A stretch of DNA of 64,000 nt. It comes from Parahaliea mediterranea. GTDB taxonomy: Bacteria; Pseudomonadota; Gammaproteobacteria; Pseudomonadales; Halieaceae. This document shows, one piece after another, positions 58,616 through 64,000 of the stretch. Position 1 is the first letter of the stretch, and the number at the start of each line of letters is the position of its first letter. The position numbers and the translations under genes were made by a program. Location: contig NZ_QEWO01000001.1 in the NCBI RefSeq assembly GCF_003402235.1, positions 1,116,001-1,180,000 of the forward strand, given 5' to 3'. Below the pieces are notes generated by a model, which was given only the letters and a program-made list of their open reading frames with translations, was not told where the DNA came from and ran no database searches.

Positions 58616-59410
58616 TTACCCGTTGGCGCCGAGGGCTGCGAGCACATGCACGTCAAAGCGCACGGCTTTGCCACGAATCTGGTGTGACGGCTTGCCCCCG
58701 GCCAGCGGCGGTGCCTTGAGTGGGCGCTTGACCGCTACCCGCGCCACCGGCTGGGCCAGAGCCCATTGCAACAACGCCTCGCTGTCGGTCTCGTCCTCGG
58801 GTATGCCAATCAGGCGCTGGAACAGGGCCATGTCCTTCTTCACCGCGGCGCTTTTGCCGCGATGGGGAAACATCGGGTCGAGGTAGATCACGTCGATTCC
58901 CGCCAGCGACGACGCCGGCAATTGCCGCGCATCGCCGGGGGCCAGTTGCATGCGCTGTGCGGTAGCACACAGCCAGTCGTCGTCGCTGCCCCTGGCCTGC
59001 GCCAGCGCCGACCCCAGCAGCGCCGCCACCACCGGCTGGCGCTCGCACAGCAATACCTCGCACCCCAGATCCGCCAGCACAAAGCTGTCGCGGCCCAGGC
59101 CGGCGGTGGCATCGAGCACCCGAAGCGGCGACTTGCGCCCCACCCCCAGAGCCTTGCCGAGCAGTTCGTTGTGGCCGCCGCGACGGCGCTGGCGCATGCG
59201 CCCGCCGCCAAAATCGACACTCACCGGCCCCGGCGCCGCCGGGCCGCCCTGCACCAGGGCCAGCCGGCCCTGATCCAAGCGCAGCAGCAGGTCCGCCGCC
59301 AGGGCGTCGGTGGATTCAAGCAGGGGCAGGCCCAGTTCGGCGGCCACCTGCGCCAGGTGCTGGCGGTCGTCGTCGCTGTCGCAAACAACCGCAAGGCGCG
59401 GCGTGCTCAC
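58616..59410 (-). CDS. rsmJ: 16S rRNA m2G1516 methyltransferase RsmJ
   Basis: SAM-dependent methyltransferase of 264 aa. The SAM motif is VLDATAGLGRDSFVLADLG. IDVIYLDPMFPHRGKSA is the diagnostic late motif of the family formerly called YhiQ. KKDMALFQ and the final KPSHQIRGKAVRFDVH also fit. The start is the GTG at 59410, with AAGGG upstream and only 4 nt after the HD gene; the open frame upstream has no homology. Confidence 0.94.
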   Translation of the reverse strand: MSTPRLAVVCDSDDDRQHLAQVAAELGLPLLESTDALAADLLLRLDQGRLALVQGGPAAPGPVSVDFGGGRMRQRRRGGHNELLGKALGVGRKSPLRVLDATAGLGRDSFVLADLGCEVLLCERQPVVAALLGSALAQARGSDDDWLCATAQRMQLAPGDARQLPASSLAGIDVIYLDPMFPHRGKSAAVKKDMALFQRLIGIPEDETDSEALLQWALAQPVARVAVKRPLKAPPLAGGKPSHQIRGKAVRFDVHVLAALGANG

Positions 59411-59414
59411 CGGC

Positions 59415-60311
59415 TCAGCCCTTGTTGCCGCGCGCCTGGCGTGACTCCAGACGGGCGTAATTGGCGGCGATGGCATCCATGTAGGGGTTGGTGCCGCCGA
59501 AGTGTTGCGCGGCGTAGTGGTAGGCGCCGTGAAACCCATCTTCCAGGCGCTCGCGAATCACCCAGCGCATGAAGGCCGGGGTGGAATCCAGCAGGTCGTC
59601 CGGGGTGCGGTAGGTGGCGCCCAGATAGCCCTCCGCCTGCACGCCAGCCAGCCCGCCTTCAACAAACTCCGCAAACAGCCGGTCGCGGCACTTCTCCACG
59701 TAGTTGACGTCGGCCAGCTGGGCGATGAGATCGGCAGTGCCCAGCAATTCTCCCAGCCGCCGCTCGCCCCCGGCCTGGGCTGGCATCTGGTCAGGCGCGC
59801 GTGAGCAATTGGTGAACTGCACCGCCCGCGCCGCCGGTTCCGCCAAATGCCCCAGCCCCACGGTGGGCAGGTACTCCTTCAGCCAGCGGGCGCTGCGGTT
59901 GACGTGCACCCGGGTGTAGGCCGCGCCGTTGCGATGGCGGGTATCGCGGGTGCGGCGGATGTAGCCCGCATCGTGAAACAGCGCGGCACACAGCCCGGCC
60001 AGCGCCAGGTCGGCGCCCAGGCGCTCGTGCTCGGCAACGCTCTGCTCGTGGCCGTCGATCAGCCGCACCATGGCCAGGGTGACATCCAGCACATGCTGGA
60101 TGTCGTGATAACCCACGTCGCAGGCGCGAAAGCCGGGGTAATCCCCGCGATAGAGGCGCACAAAATCTCCCACCAGTGCTTGGATGGTGGCCTGTGCAAG
60201 CTGCGGAAAACGCTGGCCGAACAGGCGGCAAATCTCGCCCGCTACGGCATCGGGATCCGTCACATCCACGGTGGCAGTCACGTCCAGATGCGCGGCCCGA
60301 CGTTTTGCCAT
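59415..60311 (-). CDS. HD/PDEase-like phosphohydrolase
   Basis: Cytoplasmic protein of 298 aa. The motifs YHDIQHVLDV (His69, His73) and LFHDAGY (His113, Asp114) resemble the metal site of cyclic-nucleotide phosphodiesterases (YHN..H then HD). A later aspartate in GTADLIAQL may complete the site. It is thus a candidate nucleotide phosphodiesterase, but the HD superfamily has many activities. It begins 1 nt after the stop of the cyclase-homology gene, so the two are almost certainly co-expressed. Confidence 0.75.
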   Translation of the reverse strand: MAKRRAAHLDVTATVDVTDPDAVAGEICRLFGQRFPQLAQATIQALVGDFVRLYRGDYPGFRACDVGYHDIQHVLDVTLAMVRLIDGHEQSVAEHERLGADLALAGLCAALFHDAGYIRRTRDTRHRNGAAYTRVHVNRSARWLKEYLPTVGLGHLAEPAARAVQFTNCSRAPDQMPAQAGGERRLGELLGTADLIAQLADVNYVEKCRDRLFAEFVEGGLAGVQAEGYLGATYRTPDDLLDSTPAFMRWVIRERLEDGFHGAYHYAAQHFGGTNPYMDAIAANYARLESRQARGNKG

Positions 60312-60312
60312 G

Positions 60313-61611
60313 CTAGTCGTTTGGCCTCGTGTCCCTCGGCAGGCTGCGCAGCAGGCTGGCGAGGTCTTCAATGGATTGGTCAACCGATGCCGCGGGCTGG
60401 CGCCGGGCCTCGGTCAGTTCCTCGCCGGGGCCATCTTCCAGGGCTAGGTTGTCCCCGGCCAGGCCCAGTTGCAGTTCGCCATCGGCAAACTCGATATTCA
60501 ATTCCAGGTTGTAGGCGGTGCGCGACAGGCCGTGTTTGTCGGTCACACGGAAGCGGCGCGCGGCGCGGCGCTCGCCCGCCTCGCCCTCGCCGGTCAGCGC
60601 GCAGCGCATGCTGACAATGGATTTGCCGGACAGCTGGATACCCTCCACGGTGGCCAGGGCCTGGCTGCAGTGTTTGACAAAGGCCGGTGCCTGCACCGGC
60701 TCCACACGGCCATCCTCGCGCTGCACCTGGGCGCTGAAGTTGCCCACCAGCACCTGGTGCGGCCGGGCCAGGTCCACCATGCGTGCGAGGTCGATAGTGA
60801 CATCGCCCACGATGTAGCTGAACACCGTGGGGTTCACGCCCTCGGCCTGGTACAGCTCGTAGTGGCTACCGGCATGGTAGGCGCAGCGAATCACCGGCAC
60901 CGTGTTACCACGCGACGCGGCCCGGGCCACGGCGTTGTCGGCCACCACCAGCAGCAGGAAGGTGAACAGGTCCTGGCTGGCGTGCAGGCCGGTGTCGCGG
61001 TTCCACACGTAGTAGCCGTCACCGGTGGTGGTGCGGGCAAAGTTGATGTCCACGCCCTTGCCCTGCAGCTTGTTGTAGGCCGAGTTCATGGAGTAGGAAA
61101 GGCTGTTGAGCTGACTGGCCTGTTCAAAGGGCGTGAACAGGGAGAACTCGGCAATATCGAACAGCAGCACACCGCGGCAGTCCACGTAGCTGATGCCATA
61201 GCGCTTGATCAGCTGCTCCACCGCATCCTGCACCGCAGGTTCCTCCGTCAGGGCGGTGTCGAGCTTGATGAAGCTGGGGGCCACGTCCAGCCGTTCGGCA
61301 ATGGCGAACAGTTCTTCGCGGTTTTTACGCCGGTTGCCGGAAATCAGCTGGCGCACAAAGTGTTCGTTGTCGCTGCCGTCGTCGCCGGGGTGGGCGCAGT
61401 AGTTGCCAAGGAAGTAATGAGGAACAAACAGCACCAGCAGGCCGCGCTCGTCGGCACTCCAGCACAGGACGATGTTCTGCCCCAGTCGCCATTGCTTGCG
61501 CAGGGTGGATTCCAGTGATTTGAGGTTGCCGCGCTGAACCAGGCTGATGACGGGCGGGCCGTCCTTCCGCGGCGCGTCGCTTGCCCTGGGTTTTGCAGGT
61601 TGCTCGTCCAT
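60313..61611 (-). CDS. Cyclase-homology-domain protein paired with an HD hydrolase
   Basis: Protein of about 432 aa with no membrane segment. Residues ~145-300 form a class III nucleotidyl cyclase-like domain: Asp152 (LLFDIAEFS) and Asp198 (TTGDGYYVW) are the two metal ligands, again 44 apart. The purine-selecting Lys is Thr194, and the usual Asn before the transition-state Arg is replaced (TIDLARMV). The flanking N- (1-140) and C-terminal (300-432) regions match nothing I know. I use the ATG at 61611 (MDEQPAKP); an ATG at 61647 is also in frame and neither has a good ribosome-binding site. Activity is uncertain. Confidence 0.7.
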   Translation of the reverse strand: MDEQPAKPRASDAPRKDGPPVISLVQRGNLKSLESTLRKQWRLGQNIVLCWSADERGLLVLFVPHYFLGNYCAHPGDDGSDNEHFVRQLISGNRRKNREELFAIAERLDVAPSFIKLDTALTEEPAVQDAVEQLIKRYGISYVDCRGVLLFDIAEFSLFTPFEQASQLNSLSYSMNSAYNKLQGKGVDINFARTTTGDGYYVWNRDTGLHASQDLFTFLLLVVADNAVARAASRGNTVPVIRCAYHAGSHYELYQAEGVNPTVFSYIVGDVTIDLARMVDLARPHQVLVGNFSAQVQREDGRVEPVQAPAFVKHCSQALATVEGIQLSGKSIVSMRCALTGEGEAGERRAARRFRVTDKHGLSRTAYNLELNIEFADGELQLGLAGDNLALEDGPGEELTEARRQPAASVDQSIEDLASLLRSLPRDTRPND

Positions 61612-61753
61612 GGGGTGCTCGTAATTGGCCGTCTGAAGAGCTAGCATTATATTACCCGGCCGGCGGCGGCGTCACGGCGGCGACTGGCCATAGCGGCCCG
61701 CCACTGCTGCGATGCGCCTGACCATGCCAGGTGGCATTCATCCCGGTGCCACG

Positions 61754-61807
61754 TGCAAAGCGGTTAATACGTGCAAGGCTGTCAATGCTTGCAAGGCTTT
61801 TAATAAG
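61754..61807 (+). repeat. Three 18-bp imperfect tandem repeats
   Basis: Units at 61754-61771, 61772-61789 and 61790-61807 share TGCAARGCNGTYAATNNN. They lie just before the lipoprotein ATG at 61817. In the lipoprotein frame they would read CKAVNT, CKAVNA and CKAFNK, but the lipoprotein start makes translation unlikely. Confidence 0.8.
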
Positions 61808-61816
61808 AGTATCCTC

Positions 61817-62320
61817 ATGCGACACCCCATCCCTGGCGTTCTGGTATTGCTTCTGTCCTGTCTGCTCGGCGCCTGCCAGCAGTACGACGTCACCGTCAAC
61901 GAGCGTCGGGTGTACACACCCCTGCCCCTGTTCACTGATTTCAGCGCCGCCGATCCGTCACTGCAACGCTGCCTTGAGAGCACCATCAACAGCCATAAAA
62001 TTTCCAGCGCCAGCCAGCTACAGGAGCTGTCCTGCCGCAGCGCGGGCATCCGCAGCCTCGACGGGCTGGCCACCTTCAGCAGCCTGCGCAGCCTGGACCT
62101 CAGCGGCAACCAGATCGACAACATTGCGCCGCTGGCCGAGGTGTTCAACCTGGAGTCGGTCTATCTCTCCGACAACCAGATTGTCGACCCGCTGCCGCTG
62201 GCCGAACTGCAGGCCCTCAACAGCGTTGACCTGGCCGGCAACCGCAGCCTGCGCTGCCCGGATCGGCAGGCCCTGTTGCGGGTGAGCCACCTGCGCCTGC
62301 CGGTACACTGCGACAACTAG
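61817..62320 (+). CDS. Leucine-rich-repeat lipoprotein
   Basis: Predicted lipoprotein of 167 aa. The signal peptide ends in the lipobox LLGAC (Cys at residue ~20), so the protein is lipid-anchored. Residues ~75-145 are four or so leucine-rich repeats (LRSLDLSGNQIDNI, LESVYLSDNQIVDP, LNSVDLAGNRSLRCP), probably a protein-binding surface. I chose the ATG at 61817, with AAGAG upstream; the frame is open from 61712 but the extension would displace the signal peptide. It is 10 nt before the acyltransferase gene. Confidence 0.85.
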   Translation: MRHPIPGVLVLLLSCLLGACQQYDVTVNERRVYTPLPLFTDFSAADPSLQRCLESTINSHKISSASQLQELSCRSAGIRSLDGLATFSSLRSLDLSGNQIDNIAPLAEVFNLESVYLSDNQIVDPLPLAELQALNSVDLAGNRSLRCPDRQALLRVSHLRLPVHCDN

Positions 62321-62330
62321 CGCGCCGAAC

Positions 62331-63209
62331 GTGTTCTACCGCGCTGTTGCCTACCTGCCCTTTCCGCTGCTGTACGCGCTGGCCTGGCTGGCATACCTGA
62401 TCCTCTATTACCTCGCAGGCTATCGCAAAGCGGTCGTCTATCAGAACCTGCGGCACGCCTTTCCGGAGAAAAACGCGAGAGAAATCACAGTTCTGGCAAA
62501 AAAGTTCTACCGGCAACTGAGCCAGGTGGCACTGGAGATCGTAAAGGCCAGGCGCATGCAGCCGCAGGACTTCAAACAGCGGGTGACGCTGAACAATCCC
62601 GAACTGCTGCTGGCAAAAAGCGAGGGCCGCAGCCGCTCGGTGATTGTGCTTACCATTCACCAGGGCAACTGGGAGTGGATGCTGCACGGCGCCACCACGG
62701 CCCTGGGCATTCCCATCGACCCGGTTTACAAACCGCTGCACAACAAGACCGTGGACGAGCTGATCTACGGCATCCGCAGCCAGTTCGGCTCGCGGCCGCT
62801 GGCCATGGATGAGTCCACCCGGGATATTCTGCGCCGGCGCAAGGAGTTCCGCGTGTTTGTAATGGTGGCCGACCAATCGCCCATTCGCAGCGAGCGCAGC
62901 TACTGGACCACCTTCCTCAACCGCGAGGCGGCCTTTTACCAGGGCGCCGAGAGCCTGGCGCAGCTCACCGGCTTCCCTGTGCTGTTCGCCCAGTGCCGGC
63001 GCCAGCGCCCGGGGCACTATGCCATCACCTTCCACGAGGTGGGCGATCCGCCCTACGACAAGGGCAGCCACACCATCATCGACCGCTACGTGGCGCTGGC
63101 CGAGCAGGCCATTCGCGAGGAGCCCGAGAGCTGGCTGTGGAGCAACCGCCGCTGGAAGCGCGACCGCCAGCAGGAAGAAGCCGCCAGCCCGGCGGGCAAT
63201 GCCCGCTAG
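62331..63209 (+). CDS. LpxL/HtrB-like lipid A acyltransferase
   Basis: Inner-membrane acyltransferase of 292 aa that adds a secondary acyl chain to lipid A. One N-terminal helix (YLPFPLLYALAWLAYLILYYL) anchors it. The catalytic H-x4-E motif is His110 to Glu115 (HQGNWEW), and VADQSP and PESWLWSNRRWKR are family hallmarks. Which position it acylates (LpxL or LpxM) cannot be told from the sequence. The start codon is GTG at 62331. It has no overlap with the lpx operon at 31-35 kb. Confidence 0.9.
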   Translation: MFYRAVAYLPFPLLYALAWLAYLILYYLAGYRKAVVYQNLRHAFPEKNAREITVLAKKFYRQLSQVALEIVKARRMQPQDFKQRVTLNNPELLLAKSEGRSRSVIVLTIHQGNWEWMLHGATTALGIPIDPVYKPLHNKTVDELIYGIRSQFGSRPLAMDESTRDILRRRKEFRVFVMVADQSPIRSERSYWTTFLNREAAFYQGAESLAQLTGFPVLFAQCRRQRPGHYAITFHEVGDPPYDKGSHTIIDRYVALAEQAIREEPESWLWSNRRWKRDRQQEEAASPAGNAR

Positions 63210-63237
63210 CCGGCTTCAGACGATGGCAGCGCTAACG

Positions 63238-63996
63238 CTATAGCTCCAGCCAGCCGAAGCCGCCCTGCTGGTCTGCCCACACCACACGCTCGTCCAGTTC
63301 GCCGTACACCTCCGCCAGCGCCGCCGCGGCGCGATCACGGCAATTGTTGTTCTCGCTGATGTGAGCCACCACCAGGTAGCGCAGGGCGGCGTGTCCAATC
63401 TCGCCCAGCAGGGCCGCCGCCTGGCGGTTGTTGAGGTGGCCCCAGTCGCCGGCCACGCGCCGCTTGAGCGAGGGCGGATAACTGCCCGCCTGCAGCAACT
63501 CCAGGTCGTGGTTGAACTCCAGCACCAGGCCGTCGCAGCCGCGGTAGTGGCGCACCACATGGGGCGTGATGCTGCCGAGGTCGGTCAGCACGCCGAGCGA
63601 GCGGCCAGCGTGGGAGAAACGGTACTGGCAGGGTTCACGCGCATCGTGGGGCACCGCCACCGGCTGCACGTCGATCACCCCGACCCGGAACGCGGCCTCG
63701 CTGTGAATGCAGCGGGTTTCAAAGCAGTCCTCCAGGCGGCCGCTGCCCAGGGTGCCGTGGGTGAGATAGACGGGAATGCGGTGGCGGCGCGACAGGCGGG
63801 CAACACCCGCGCTGTGGTCGCTGTGCTCGTGGGTAACCAGAATGGCGTCGATATCGCCGGCACTCACTCCGAGGCGGGCCAGGCGGCGTTCGGTTTCGCG
63901 CACCGAGAAACCGCAGTCCACCAGCAGCAGGGTGTCGGCAACGGACACCAGGGTCGCATTGCCCTTGCTGCCGCTGCCGATGGAGGCGAATCGCAT
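63238..63996 (-). CDS. MBL-fold metallohydrolase (YycJ-like)
   Basis: Metallo-beta-lactamase-fold hydrolase of 252 aa. The zinc motif THEHSDH (residues 55-61) is intact, GSGSKGNATLV near the N-terminus is the family signature, and VAHISENNN carries a late metal His. The family includes phosphodiesterase/nuclease-like YycJ proteins. The start ATG lies 4 nt from the window edge, so its promoter is outside. It converges on the acyltransferase gene. Confidence 0.9.
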   Translation of the reverse strand: MRFASIGSGSKGNATLVSVADTLLLVDCGFSVRETERRLARLGVSAGDIDAILVTHEHSDHSAGVARLSRRHRIPVYLTHGTLGSGRLEDCFETRCIHSEAAFRVGVIDVQPVAVPHDAREPCQYRFSHAGRSLGVLTDLGSITPHVVRHYRGCDGLVLEFNHDLELLQAGSYPPSLKRRVAGDWGHLNNRQAAALLGEIGHAALRYLVVAHISENNNCRDRAAAALAEVYGELDERVVWADQQGGFGWLEL

Positions 63997-64000
63997 CAGG

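Overview
The window is high-GC gammaproteobacterial chromosome. The order rpsB-tsf-pyrH-frr-uppS-cdsA-dxr-rseP-bamA-skp-lpxD-fabZ-lpxA-lpxB-rnhB-dnaE, with map and glnD divergent, is the classic gammaproteobacterial core block. PEP-CTERM surface proteins, a Pseudomonas-type LpxA, a membrane pyrophosphatase and a P450 suggest a marine, Halieaceae/Cellvibrionales-like bacterium. The family assignment is inference. No tRNA, rRNA, insertion sequence, prophage or CRISPR array was seen.

Layout. 1-2.2 kb: two divergent PEP-CTERM genes, each preceded by a well-formed sigma54 (-24/-12) promoter. 2.3-8.7 kb: MFS transporter, FadE acyl-CoA dehydrogenase, an Hsp20 chaperone with a sigma32 promoter and a ROSE-like leader, and an amidohydrolase. 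8.9-14.8 kb: DUF1631 protein overlapping a PilZ protein, then P450, DUF1244, LuxR-type regulator and SDR. 14.9-25.1 kb: a five-gene minus-strand operon of OmpA/TPR protein, transmembrane Ser/Thr kinase with Sel1 repeats, membrane-anchored CHAT protease, TpsA exoprotein and TpsB transporter. 25.7-27.4 kb: an autotransporter-passenger-like protein whose beta-barrel is replaced by a sorting-type tail. 27.4-45.8 kb: the replication, lipid A, outer membrane, isoprenoid and translation block. 46-58 kb: map, glnD, dapC, nth, hppA, a degenerate nucleotidyl cyclase, SMR, MAPEG, ArsC-like, dapD, dapE and an SDR. 58.6-64 kb: rsmJ, an HD phosphohydrolase next to a cyclase-homology protein, an LRR lipoprotein, an LpxL-like acyltransferase and an MBL hydrolase.

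How genes work together. LpxA, LpxD, LpxB, FabZ and the LpxL-like protein make lipid A. BamA, Skp and RseP build and monitor the outer membrane. UppS, CdsA and Dxr supply isoprenoid and phospholipid precursors. DapC, DapD and DapE carry the succinylase branch of lysine/meso-DAP synthesis. The most system-like accessory locus is the kinase/CHAT/two-partner-secretion operon. Its layout predicts cytoplasmic phosphorylation, periplasmic proteolysis and secretion of a beta-helical exoprotein. A second theme is nucleotide signalling: PilZ/DUF1631 and two class III cyclase-homology proteins, one beside a phosphodiesterase-like HD protein.
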